Below, piece by piece: positions 1 to 7,332 of a DNA stretch of 16,631 nucleotides. The position numbers and the translations under genes are program-made. The notes below the pieces were generated by a model that was not told the DNA's origin, searched no databases, and saw only the letters and a list, made by a program, of their open reading frames with translations. Position 1 is the first letter of the stretch, and every line of letters begins with the position of its first letter. The stretch lies in the NCBI GenBank assembly GCA_009843005.1, contig VYEH01000102.1, positions 6,523-23,153 of the forward strand. The letters run 5' to 3'. The stretch comes from Pseudomonadota bacterium. GTDB lineage: Bacteria; Pseudomonadota; Gammaproteobacteria; Steroidobacterales; Rariloculaceae.

Positions 1-432
1 CAGAGGATCGGCGCCAAGTATCTTGAGCAGAACAGAGCCGATCATCGGTAGGTTGACACTTTGTTTTCCACCTAACGGGTGATTATGAAACGCGATCACG
101 GCCGCGGCGTTGCGTTCAAGCGCCCGCTTGACGACCACGCGCGTATAGACCGTCGCCCCGTCGATGGTGCCGTTGAAAAGTTCAGCGATCTCGATCAAGC
201 GCAGACGGGTGTCGAGAAAAATGACGCCGAAGACCTCGTTGCGCCGGCCGGCGAGCTTCAGGCGCAGGAAATCCGCGATGTCCCGCGGAGACTTCAGGAG
301 GCGGCCGGGCCGCTGGCGCTGCTTGAGCACGGCCAGCGCGAGGGAGACGACGGAGGACTTCTCGCACTTCGAGAGCGAGGCGGGCGTGAGGGCTTGGAAG
401 CGGTTGTCGACGGCGGTTGTGGATGCGGTCAT
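1..432 (-). CDS. radC: RadC/JAB-domain protein, disrupted or incomplete at its C-terminus
   Basis: RadC-family (JAB/MPN, putative zinc metalloprotease fold) protein; such genes are common on genomic islands and their biochemical role is unsettled. Seen: residues about 64-119 match the RadC core, with a strand reading NEVFGVIFLDTR, then FNGTIDGATVYTRVVVKRAL, then FHNHP, whose histidines (H116 and H118) would bind zinc. The start is the ATG at 432-430, preceded by AGGAG about 10 bases upstream on the minus strand. Odd: the family normally continues HNHPSG and then a serine and an aspartate of the metal site. Here HNHP is followed by LGGKQSVNLPM, which does not resemble RadC, although the frame stays open to the window edge. 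The simplest reading is that the gene is interrupted near position 75 by other DNA, perhaps a mobile element. The family call is secure; intactness is doubtful. Confidence 0.75.
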   Translation of the reverse strand, partial: MTASTTAVDNRFQALTPASLSKCEKSSVVSLALAVLKQRQRPGRLLKSPRDIADFLRLKLAGRRNEVFGVIFLDTRLRLIEIAELFNGTIDGATVYTRVVVKRALERNAAAVIAFHNHPLGGKQSVNLPMIGSVLLKILGADPL

Positions 433-828
433 GGCGTAAAGGCTCCTGGACGGGCGGGAGGAAAGAACATCGGGGTCCGTCCCGGGCTCGGACGGCGTGC
501 ACACACGCGCCAGCCCCCCGGGGCTCGCCCCGTCCGGGCCGGCCTCCGACTCCTCATGGCGCACCAGGCCGGGCGCTTGGCCCGGGCAGGCGGCGCGCGG
601 GAATCCGCGGTCCTCCAACCGGGGACGCGTCGGGACTATGGATTGGCGGTGCGCAGCGGTCTGCCGAAGCCGTCAGCACGCCGGGCCGGACAGCGGCGTG
701 CGGCAGCCGGGGAGCGTCCCGATCATGGGCAGGATCCGGTCGAGTTGCGAGCGCCTCGCATCGCAGGGCGATGGTAGGATGCCGGGTCTGTTTCAGGTGA
801 GGGCAATGGCCGGCGGGAAGACGATCCG
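433..828. other. Intergenic region, no recognised gene
   Basis: A 396-bp very GC-rich gap between the divergent radC and outer-membrane protein genes. It must carry both promoters, but no convincing -35/-10 pair is visible. It contains short GC inverted repeats, for example GGGGC-TC-GCCCC around 520-531, and the left copy of a 34-bp imperfect direct repeat (643-676). Open frames here have no recognisable protein character. Confidence 0.5.
643..676 (+). repeat. Imperfect direct repeat, left copy
   Basis: This 34-bp segment begins TTGGCGGTGCGC and ends GCCGTCAG. The segment at 1816-1849 has the same 12-base start, the same 8-base end and the same length, with 26 of 34 positions identical. The pair brackets the outer-membrane protein gene in direct orientation. 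It could be an attachment-site pair, a relic of duplication, or a chance match in GC-rich DNA. Confidence 0.4.
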
Positions 829-1710
829 ATGCGCGTGATGCCGGCGATTTCGGTCATCGTCGTTCTTCTCGCGGCAGGCTCGGTGGCCAGGGCAGCGGAC
901 GACGGGTCAGCGCGGTCAGGGTGGTATCTGGGCGCTGGCCTTGGCACGGGATGGACCTCCGACCTGACGCAGGAAGGCTGGAACCGGGACCGCTTCTGCA
1001 CCCCGGACGCGGCGTGTTTCGACGAAGTGCCGATCCCCACCGTGTCGGGCTACCGCTGGCGCTACGACATCGCACTGGACAGCGGCGCGGCGTTCGAACT
1101 GTCCCTCGGCCGGTTCTTCGGACGAACCCGGCTGGAGCTGGCGGTCGCGCAGCGGACGAACGACACCCGCCAGACGTTCGCGGGCATCGCCTACCTCGAC
1201 GGCTCGGCCATCCGGCCTCGGGCCGGCGGCACCGTCGCCTCCAATGGACGCGGCGCGATCGACCGCCGGCGCGTGCGTTCCGTTACCCTGGACGCCTATT
1301 ACGATTTCCCGAACGCTTGGGGCGCGGTCACGCCGTACGTCGGCGCCGGACTCGGGCAGTCGTCCGTGGAAATGGCGGAGGTGCGGTTCGCCACCAACTA
1401 CCGGAACGTGTCCGCCGCGGCCGAGCGCTACGACCCGCCGCTCTCCTTCTACAACAGCGTGCAGGACGAGGGCCTGAACGACACGGCGTTTGTCTGGCGC
1501 CTGCACGCCGGGGCGGACTACGCGCTGGGCCGCAGGACCTCGTTGGGGTTGAGACTGACCTGGTCGGCGGCCGGAGAGTTCGAGGACACGGGCGCCTACG
1601 AGACTCACCCGATGCACGGGATCGATCCCGATTTCACGAACACGAATGCGTTCAGCGGTGGGCGAAGCTGGACCCTGATGCTCGCGTTCCGGCGCGGTAT
1701 CGGCGACTGA
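829..1710 (+). CDS. Outer-membrane beta-barrel protein with signal peptide
   Basis: Predicted outer-membrane beta-barrel (porin-like/OMP_b-brl type), 293 aa, exported by Sec. Seen: an N-terminal signal peptide with a hydrophobic core (AISVIVVLLAAGSVARA) and a likely signal peptidase site after A22. The mature part has alternating aromatic/hydrophobic strands typical of barrels: SGWYLGAGLGTGW near residues 30-42, VTPYVGAGLGQSSVEM in the middle, FVWRLHAGADYALG, then TSLGLRLTWSAAGEF, and a final strand SWTLMLAFRRG. Two cysteines (near residues 57 and 64) might form a disulphide in an early loop. The substrate is unknown. A second in-frame ATG lies at 838, but the first fits the signal peptide equally well. 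No close functional partner is adjacent; the downstream neighbour is a convergent integrase. Barrel family is inferred from pattern; no specific family name is justified. Confidence 0.75.
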   Translation: MRVMPAISVIVVLLAAGSVARAADDGSARSGWYLGAGLGTGWTSDLTQEGWNRDRFCTPDAACFDEVPIPTVSGYRWRYDIALDSGAAFELSLGRFFGRTRLELAVAQRTNDTRQTFAGIAYLDGSAIRPRAGGTVASNGRGAIDRRRVRSVTLDAYYDFPNAWGAVTPYVGAGLGQSSVEMAEVRFATNYRNVSAAAERYDPPLSFYNSVQDEGLNDTAFVWRLHAGADYALGRRTSLGLRLTWSAAGEFEDTGAYETHPMHGIDPDFTNTNAFSGGRSWTLMLAFRRGIGD

Positions 1711-1815
1711 CCGCGCCCCGCGACGGCTCGCGCGAGTCGAAACGACGGGAGCGCCGCCCACGGGCAGCGCGCGGAAAGCCTGGGCCCTCGTGTTAGGACA
1801 CGGCAGGCAGATGAG

Positions 1816-1849
1816 TTGGCGGTGCGCGGGTTCCCGGCGAGGCCGTCAG
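1816..1849 (+). repeat. Imperfect direct repeat, right copy
   Basis: Right partner of the 34-bp repeat at 643-676 (shared TTGGCGGTGCGC start and GCCGTCAG end). It overlaps the last codons and stop of the minus-strand integrase that ends at 1846. That position would suit a recombination site, but this is inference. Confidence 0.4.
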
Positions 1850-3042
1850 TGCGTGGTTTCCATCTCGCCCGCGAGATCGGCCCGCAGGCTCTCGGCGACA
1901 CGCGCGGCCGACGCCTTCACGGAGTCCCGCGCCAGGTGCGCGTAGCGCGCGGTGGTCTGCACCTTCCTGTGGCCCAACAGCTTGCCGATCATCGGCAGGC
2001 TCTCGCCCAGCGCCAGGGCGCGGGAAGCGAAGCTGTGGCGCAGATCGTGTATGCGCACATCGTTAAGTCCGGCGCGGTTGCGGACGATGAGCCAGGCGCT
2101 GTTGACGTTGGTGACGCGCCGGCCCGGCTTCGTGCCGGCGATCACCCAGGGATTGCCGGGCACGCGGGGCAATCCTTGCAGTACCAGCCGGGCCGACGGC
2201 GAAATCGCCACGGCCCGCGCGCCCGTCTTCGCGTCGCGCAGCCGAAACTCGCCGGCCTCAAGGTCCACGTCCTCCCAGCGCAGCGTCAGGATCTCGCTCT
2301 TGCGGCAGCCGGTCAGCATCAGCAACCGAAAGGCCGCCACGGCGCCGGGTTGCACCTTGCCCTCGGCCTCGACCTCGGCAAGCACGCGGCCCAGGCGCCG
2401 GAACTCGTCGTCGGACAGAAACCGCTCGCGGGGCGGCTCCTTGTACTTGCGAACGAACCGGCAGGGGTTGCCGCCCTCCGGCGCGATACCCCACAACTCG
2501 GCCATGTTGAACAGCCGCGACAGCATGTCCACCACCTTGTTCGCCATGGTGGGCGTTTCGTGCAGGCTGTAGTGCAGGGCCGCGACGCGCTCGCGCCCGA
2601 TCTGTCCGAGGCGAACGCTGCTCAGCCCGGGCAGCAGATGGCGGTCGATGATGTCGCGGCATTGCCGTTGCGTCGCCGGCTTGCAGCGCACCGCGACGTG
2701 CTCGGTCATGAAACGCTCGGCCACCTCGGCCACGGTGGGGCCGGCGTCCGCCGTGGACGCGCCGTTGTGCAGGACCGGCTCGTTGCCGGCCTTGATGTCG
2801 GCGATGATCTGCGCCGCCTTGCGCCGCGCCTGCTCCGCCGTGATCAGGCCGTGACGCCCGAGCGTCAGCCGGCGCGACCTGCCGCCCGAGCGGGTCTGGA
2901 CCAGATAGACCCTGGAGCCCGAGGGATAGACCCTCACCCCGAACCCCGACAGGGACGAGTCCCAGTACACCGCCTCGCGGTCGCCCACCGGGAGTGACTC
3001 GACCGTGCGCTTGGAAATCGACCTTCGTCGGAGCTTCGCCAT
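1846..3042 (-). CDS. Tyrosine recombinase/integrase (DUF4102 arm-binding type), complete
   Basis: Site-specific tyrosine recombinase, 398 aa, of the P4-like integrase group found on islands and prophages. Domains: N-terminal arm-DNA-binding DUF4102 region (about 8-95, with YWDSSLSGFGVRVYPSG), a SAM-like core-binding domain (about 103-185), and the catalytic domain (about 205-385). All catalytic residues are visible: R247 in LTGCRKSEI, K272 in DAKTG, H332 and R335 in HDLRHSFAS, H358 in GHRKV and nucleophile Y367 in TARYAHL. It follows the truncated integrase 3047-3700 by 4 bp. A GGAG ribosome-binding site (complement 3050-3053) lies inside the last codons of that gene, which suggests coupled translation. 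It looks fully active by sequence. The element it mobilises is not defined in this window. Confidence 0.92.
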   Translation of the reverse strand: MAKLRRRSISKRTVESLPVGDREAVYWDSSLSGFGVRVYPSGSRVYLVQTRSGGRSRRLTLGRHGLITAEQARRKAAQIIADIKAGNEPVLHNGASTADAGPTVAEVAERFMTEHVAVRCKPATQRQCRDIIDRHLLPGLSSVRLGQIGRERVAALHYSLHETPTMANKVVDMLSRLFNMAELWGIAPEGGNPCRFVRKYKEPPRERFLSDDEFRRLGRVLAEVEAEGKVQPGAVAAFRLLMLTGCRKSEILTLRWEDVDLEAGEFRLRDAKTGARAVAISPSARLVLQGLPRVPGNPWVIAGTKPGRRVTNVNSAWLIVRNRAGLNDVRIHDLRHSFASRALALGESLPMIGKLLGHRKVQTTARYAHLARDSVKASAARVAESLRADLAGEMETTH

Positions 3043-3046
3043 CGCG

Positions 3047-3700
3047 CTACTCCAGAATGTCCGCGCCGATGCTGTCGGCGACCTTCGCGGTGGAGGCCTG
3101 GATGGACTCCCTCGCCAGATGCGCGTACCGGGCCGTGGTGTTCACCTGCCGGTGACCGAGCAGCTCCCCGATCATCGGCAGGCCCTCGCCGATGGCGAGC
3201 GCGCGGGAGGCGAAGGTGTGGCGCAGGTCATGCAGGCGCACATCGTCGAGGCCGGCGCGGCGGCGCACGCGGTCCCAGGAATCGTTGATGTTGACCTGGT
3301 GCGTGCCCTTCCTCTTGCCGGGGAACACCCACGGATTGCCGTCGATCCTCGGCAGTTCGGCCAGCACCTCCGCGGCGGCGGGCGGCAGAGGAACGATCCG
3401 CCCGCCGGTCTTGCTGTCCCTCAGCCGCATCTCGCCGGCCTCGAAATCGAGGTCGTCCCAGGCCAGGCCCATGATCTCATTCCTGCGGCACCCGGTGAGG
3501 ACCAGCAGCCGGATCGCTGCCGCCGCGTGCCGCGACGCCAGCCGCTCCGCGGGGGCGATCTCAAGGACGCGGCCGAGTCGCGCCAGCTCCTTCGGCGTCA
3601 GGAACCGCTCCTTGCGCCCCACGACCTTGTAGCGGCGCACCGACTTGCAGGGGTTGCGGCCCGAAGGACGCATCTCCCATAGCTCCGCGAGGTTGAACAT
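3047..3700 (-). pseudogene. Tyrosine recombinase, N-terminally truncated remnant
   Basis: Second integrase of the same family, of which only the catalytic half remains (217 codons from the first ATG). It begins MFNLAELWEMRP, which aligns with residues about 176-189 of the neighbouring complete integrase, so roughly 175 N-terminal residues (arm-binding and core-binding domains) are missing. A TAG stop immediately precedes the first ATG in frame, and the sequence beyond it is AT-rich and unrelated. The catalytic residues are all kept: R72, K97, H157, R160, H183 and Y192. It is therefore either a recently truncated pseudogene or, less likely, a stand-alone catalytic domain. It lies just upstream of the complete minus-strand integrase and may still be transcribed with it. 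Confidence 0.85.
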
Positions 3701-3865
3701 CTAATAGAGTATGGCGTCATGGATGCGCTGGACTACGATAAACTTATATAAAACATATTATTATAGGTTCTCCATGCGCACCGCCTGCGTTACAATACGC
3801 CTCCATTGTCGCTCTCTGGGTACCTATCCGGTACCTGAATACTGCTATCCGGGAGAACCTGCGCC
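3701..3865. promoter_or_regulatory. AT-rich divergent intergenic region with repeated motifs
   Basis: This 165-bp region between the truncated minus-strand integrase and the plus-strand integrase is strikingly AT-rich at about 3738-3766, against GC-rich surroundings. Ahead of the plus-strand integrase lie two GGTACCT copies (3819-3825 and 3830-3836, 11 bp apart) and two TATCCGG copies (3825-3831 and 3846-3852, 21 bp apart). A TACAAT -10-like hexamer lies at 3791-3796, without a good -35. These could be operator or integrase arm-binding sites; the function is inferred. Confidence 0.45.
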
Positions 3866-5020
3866 ATGCCGAAAATCACCAAGCGAGCCGTCGACGCCAT
3901 TGTGCCCGAAGAACGCGAGCGCGTCGTGTGGGACGATGAGATCAAGGGCTTCGGAGTCCGCGTGCATCCCACGGGCCGGAAGGTCTACATCGTCAAGTAC
4001 CGCCACAAGGGCAAGGCGGTGAAGACCACCATCGGGCCGCACGGCCCCATTGCGCCGGCGGATGCCCGGGCACGCGCGGCCGAGATCATCACTGCCGCGC
4101 GCACCGGCAGGGACCCGGCTGTGGGCGGGCGCTACGGGGCGAAGGCGCCGACGATGCGGGAAGTCGTCGAGCGCTTTCTCAAGGAGTACGTGCCCAGCCA
4201 CTGCAAGCTCGGCACGCAGGAGGTGTACCGCAGCGCGCTGGAGATCCACGTCGTGCCGAGACTCGGCAACCGCCGCATCGCCGACATCGAGCGCACCGAC
4301 ATCGCGTCGGTGCATCATGAACTGCGGGCCACGCCCTATCAGGCCAACCGCACCGTGCAGGTGCTGTCGCGCATCTTCACGCTGGCCGAGGTGTGGGGCC
4401 TGCGCCCGGACGGCTCCAACCCGTGCCGGCACGTGAAGCGCTTCCGCGAGGACAAGCGCGAGCGGTTTCTTTCCGACGAGGAATACCGGCGCCTGGGCGA
4501 GGCGCTCGCCGAGAGCGAGGCCAAGGGTCTGGAGCCGCCGCTGGTGGTGGCCGCGATCCGGTTGCTGATGCTGACCGGCTGCCGCAAGGCGGAGATACTG
4601 ACGCTGCGATGGGAGCATGTCGAGCTGGAGGCTGGCGAGCTGCGGTTGCCGGACTCGAAGACGGGCGCGAAGATCGTGCACCTGGGCGACCCGGCCATCG
4701 CGGTGCTGCGGGGCATTCCGCGGCCCGACGACTGCCCCTGGGTCATCACCGGAGGCAAGCGGGACAGGCCGCTGCACGATCTGCACTACTGGTGGAAGCG
4801 CATCCGGGAGCGGGCGAGGCTCGATGGGGTGCGGATTCACGATCTCAGGCATTCGTACGCCAGCGGCGGGCTGCTGGTCGGCGAAGGGCTGCCGATGATC
4901 GGGAAACTGCTCGGCCACAACCACGTGCACACCACGGCGCGGTACGCGCATCTGGCCAACGATCCGCTGAAGTCCGCCGCCAACCGGATCGCGAGCCGGA
5001 TTGCTAAGGTCGTGGGATAA
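3866..5020 (+). CDS. Tyrosine recombinase/integrase (DUF4102 arm-binding type), complete
   Basis: Third integrase, 384 aa, complete and in the opposite orientation to the other two. Domains: DUF4102 arm-binding region (about 3-90, VWDDEIKGFGVRVHPTGRKV), core-binding domain (about 96-180), and catalytic domain (about 198-375). Catalytic residues: R240 in LTGCRKAEI, K265 in DSKTG, H325 and R328 in HDLRHSYAS, H351 in LLGHNHV and Y360 in TARYAHL. The start ATG at 3866 has a GGGAGA ribosome-binding site about 8 bases upstream. The protein is clearly paralogous to the two minus-strand integrases but not identical, so this is not a simple recent duplication. It may have mobilised the downstream defence genes; no matching attachment site was found. 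Confidence 0.92.
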   Translation: MPKITKRAVDAIVPEERERVVWDDEIKGFGVRVHPTGRKVYIVKYRHKGKAVKTTIGPHGPIAPADARARAAEIITAARTGRDPAVGGRYGAKAPTMREVVERFLKEYVPSHCKLGTQEVYRSALEIHVVPRLGNRRIADIERTDIASVHHELRATPYQANRTVQVLSRIFTLAEVWGLRPDGSNPCRHVKRFREDKRERFLSDEEYRRLGEALAESEAKGLEPPLVVAAIRLLMLTGCRKAEILTLRWEHVELEAGELRLPDSKTGAKIVHLGDPAIAVLRGIPRPDDCPWVITGGKRDRPLHDLHYWWKRIRERARLDGVRIHDLRHSYASGGLLVGEGLPMIGKLLGHNHVHTTARYAHLANDPLKSAANRIASRIAKVVG

Positions 5021-5430
5021 AGATCAGTTGCCTCAGACTGGAATCTTTTGGGGCGGGTGCGGCATCCGCATCCATGCCCATCTTTCCCGCAATCAGACAG
5101 GCGAGTGCCACTTTGCCCTCCGATCGCTCCGGGAAATCACCGCAGACGGTCAGTTCGCAACGAGCGGTCCGCCGCTGTTGATGATACCGGGGTCGCTGGG
5201 GCTGATGAGATCGATGGCCAAGCAATTGGACATGTCCGGATACCGCCTTCGAAACACCCGAACGCGAGGTTTGGCGCGCCGGTTCTTAAGCCGCCGGATC
5301 GTGCCGACTGACTCGCCAGAACCGTAGTGTGCGAGCGAGGACATGGTATGGTGCATGGACCTTGCGCGCGACATGGCCTTGCCAAGGAATGGACCGGAAC
5401 TTTGGGATAGATGTGGAGAGCTGGTACCCG
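5021..5430. other. Intergenic region, no recognised gene
   Basis: 410 bp between the plus-strand integrase and the restriction-modification genes. It contains a hairpin at 5055-5073: an 8-bp stem, including one G-T pair, around a CAT loop. There is no T-run after it, so it is not a classic terminator. Several short minus-strand frames read like protein in patches (for example GKVALACLIAGKMGMDAD, about 5063-5116), but they are broken and unrecognised, perhaps a decayed gene. The promoter of the downstream operon is presumably here but could not be identified. Confidence 0.45.
5055..5073 (+). other. Hairpin downstream of integrase
   Basis: Inverted repeat GGGTGCGG - CAT - CCGCATCC, 8 bp with one G-T pair, 34 bp after the integrase stop codon. 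It could slow transcription or be a protein-binding site. Lack of a downstream T-tract argues against an intrinsic terminator. Confidence 0.35.
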
Positions 5431-5583
5431 ATGAACCAACCCTCAAGACGATACGATGTCTCCAAGCCGTCGTTCATCCGCAGCTTGATGTGCCCGGTCC
5501 CAAAACAATGGGAACGGGAAGTTGCGTCGCTCGCCGAACTCGGAGGCTGTCACCTACGGCATGTGGCGGAGTACCTCAGGTGA
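5431..5583 (+). CDS. Small unidentified ORF translationally coupled to the methyltransferase
   Basis: A 50-aa frame starting [12 protein letters not shown] and ending [10 protein letters not shown]. Its TGA stop (5581-5583) overlaps the GTG start of the methyltransferase at 5580 in a GTGA arrangement, typical of translational coupling. A weak GAGAG ribosome-binding site lies 10 bases before the ATG. A longer version starting at the in-frame ATG at 5389 (64 aa) is possible. The composition is mixed and slightly basic ([15 protein letters not shown]), with no signal peptide, membrane segment or cysteine pair pattern. I do not recognise a family and see no clear helix-turn-helix, so it should not be called a controller protein on present evidence. 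It could also be merely a leader frame or a gene remnant. Confidence 0.35.
   Translation: MNQPSRRYDVSKPSFIRSLMCPVPKQWEREVASLAELGGCHLRHVAEYLR
5568..5571 (+). promoter_or_regulatory. Ribosome-binding site deciding the methyltransferase start
   Basis: GGAG followed by 8 bases and then the GTG at 5580. It supports that GTG as the start, rather than upstream ATGs in the same frame, whose encoded sequence looks non-coding. Confidence 0.6.
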
Positions 5584-7331
5584 CCGACGTTCGGTACGCC
5601 CCTCGGCCCCTGACGGCCCAATCGTCCTTGCCGGGTCTCTGTCCTGTGGAGGCTGCGCTCAGTCAGCTATCGCAGGCCGGCGCGGAGACGCGTGGTGCAG
5701 TGTTCACGCGCCGCGAGGTTGTCGAGTTCATACTCGACATGGTCGGCTACACTGTTGATCGGCCGCTATTCGAGAAGTCCCTCCTGGATCCGTCGTTCGG
5801 TACCGGAGACTTCCTTTTCGTCGTGATTGAACGGTTACTTGAAGCATGGCGGCGTCAGGACGATCGATGTTCTGCTATTGATTTGGCAGATTGTATCCGT
5901 GCTGTTGAGCTTCACCGATCCACGTTCGAAACGACCCGAGAAGCAGTAGTACATCGGCTTATCGAAGCGGGAATCGACCAAGCGACCGCAAATGCCCTTG
6001 CCGGCGAATGGCTCGTTCACGGCGACTTTCTGTTGTCCGAACTGCCGCCCGAGTTTTCGTTTGTCGTCGGCAACCCGCCCTATGTTCGTCAGGAACTCGT
6101 TCCGGATCCGCTTGTCACCGAATATCGGGCGCGATACACAACTGTCTATGATCGCGCCGACCTTTACATTCCATTCATCGAACGTTCCGTGGGACAACTC
6201 TCGGCAGACGGAAAGGTCGGCATCATCTGTGCCGATCGATGGACCAAGAACCGGTATGGGGGTCCATTGCGAAAACTCTTGTCGGAACAATTCCATCTGG
6301 ATGTCTTCGTTGACATGGTGGACACACCCGCCTTTCAGTCGGAAGTAATCGCATATCCAGCGATCTTCGTGATTGGGCGCGAGAAGACCGGACCGACCCG
6401 TGTCGCTCGCCGGCCGGAGATCAGCCGCAAGACGTTGGAATCGCTGGCTCGCCAGCTCGTGAACCAGAAAAAGCGCCCCTCAATCGGACCCATCACGGAA
6501 GTACATGACTTCGCCGACGGTGCAAAGCCCTGGATACTGGAGGCTTCCGACCAGATCAGGCTGGTTCGTCGTTTGGAACATACCTTTCCAAGCCTGGAGG
6601 AAGCGGGGTGCAAGGTCGGCATCGGCGTCGCCACCGGGGCGGATCAGGCATTCATTGGCCGATTTGACGATCTTGACGTTGAAGATGATCGAAAGCTGCC
6701 GCTCGCCACCACGCGCGATATTTTGTCCGGTGAGGTCCAGTGGCGTGGTCTGGGGGTTGTCAACCCATTCGCTGACGAAGGCGGGCTGGTCGACCTCGCG
6801 AGTTATCCGCGCCTAAAGCGATATCTGGAGCTAAGGAGGGAAGAAATCGCCAAACGGCATGTGGCTCGCAAGGCACCTGCAAATTGGTTCCGTACTATCG
6901 ACCGGATATATCCGGCCCTCGTGGAAACACCCAAGTTGTTGATTCCGGATATCAAGGGAGAGGCCCACGTTGTCTATGAGGAGGGGCGTCTCTATCCGCA
7001 CCATAATCTGTATTTCATTACTTCAATGGACTGGGATCTTCGCGCGCTTCGTGCGGTTCTTCTTTCGGGCATCGCAAAGCTGTTCGTTGCTGCTTATTCA
7101 ACCCGAATGAGGGGCGGCTACCTTCGGTTTCAGGCCCAGTATCTGCGGAGAATCCGTCTCCCCCTTTGGTCAGCCATACCGCACGAAATGGCTGCCGCTC
7201 TTGTAGAAGCTTCCCAATCGGGCGACACCAGCGCCTGCAATCACGTCGTTTTCGATATGTACAACCTGACTGATCGAGAACGCAACGTCGTTTACAACGA
7301 CAACTCAGAGTGCCACCTCATCGGGGAATGA
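5580..7331 (+). CDS. Type II N6-adenine DNA methyltransferase, PaeR7I/XhoI-type (expected CTCGAG)
   Basis: Gamma-class N6-adenine methyltransferase, 583 aa from the GTG start. It would methylate adenine in the recognition site of its partner endonuclease and so protect host DNA. Seen: [18 protein letters not shown] (about 37-54), SAM-binding motif [10 protein letters not shown] (about 70-78), and catalytic motif [10 protein letters not shown] (165-172). A long C-terminal target-recognition region follows. The [14 protein letters not shown] and [14 protein letters not shown] segments are those I associate with M.PaeR7I. The gene immediately downstream is a XhoI/PaeR7I-family endonuclease, which confirms the pairing. 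Upstream it overlaps a small ORF by 4 bases. Downstream the stop TGA is one base from the endonuclease GTG. Specificity CTCGAG is inferred from family. Confidence 0.93.
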   Translation: MTDVRYAPRPLTAQSSLPGLCPVEAALSQLSQAGAETRGAVFTRREVVEFILDMVGYTVDRPLFEKSLLDPSFGTGDFLFVVIERLLEAWRRQDDRCSAIDLADCIRAVELHRSTFETTREAVVHRLIEAGIDQATANALAGEWLVHGDFLLSELPPEFSFVVGNPPYVRQELVPDPLVTEYRARYTTVYDRADLYIPFIERSVGQLSADGKVGIICADRWTKNRYGGPLRKLLSEQFHLDVFVDMVDTPAFQSEVIAYPAIFVIGREKTGPTRVARRPEISRKTLESLARQLVNQKKRPSIGPITEVHDFADGAKPWILEASDQIRLVRRLEHTFPSLEEAGCKVGIGVATGADQAFIGRFDDLDVEDDRKLPLATTRDILSGEVQWRGLGVVNPFADEGGLVDLASYPRLKRYLELRREEIAKRHVARKAPANWFRTIDRIYPALVETPKLLIPDIKGEAHVVYEEGRLYPHHNLYFITSMDWDLRALRAVLLSGIAKLFVAAYSTRMRGGYLRFQAQYLRRIRLPLWSAIPHEMAAALVEASQSGDTSACNHVVFDMYNLTDRERNVVYNDNSECHLIGE

Positions 7332-7332
7332 C

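Noticed and set aside
39..53. Match CCGATCATCGG-AGG shared with the integrase LPMIG codons near 1985 and 3170
   Set aside because: Only about 14 bases match and the flanking translation does not follow the integrase, so it is probably chance.
79..777. Plus-strand frame of 232 codons over radC and its upstream region
   Set aside because: It is antisense to RadC motifs in its first half and has no recognisable domain in its second half.
916..1761. Long open frames on both strands overlapping the outer-membrane protein gene (also 921-1796 on the plus strand)
   Set aside because: GC-rich shadows: arginine/proline-rich, no domain. The 829-1710 frame has a signal peptide and barrel strands.
1816..2997. 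Long plus-strand frames antisense to the integrases (also 3005-3682), and minus-strand 3845-4951
   Set aside because: Composition is typical of antisense to GC-rich coding DNA. The opposite frames hold complete integrase catalytic motifs.
1846..5020. Recombinase-in-trio (RIT) element
   Set aside because: RIT elements have three co-oriented, overlapping recombinases of different subfamilies. Here one is opposed, one is truncated and all share one subfamily.
5021..5430. tRNA gene as integration target near the integrases
   Set aside because: No cloverleaf or T-loop sequence was found here or in the other intergenic regions by eye.
5431..5583. Controller (C) protein of the restriction-modification system
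   Set aside because: The frame is shorter than usual C proteins and shows no helix-turn-helix pattern, so only an unidentified ORF is reported.
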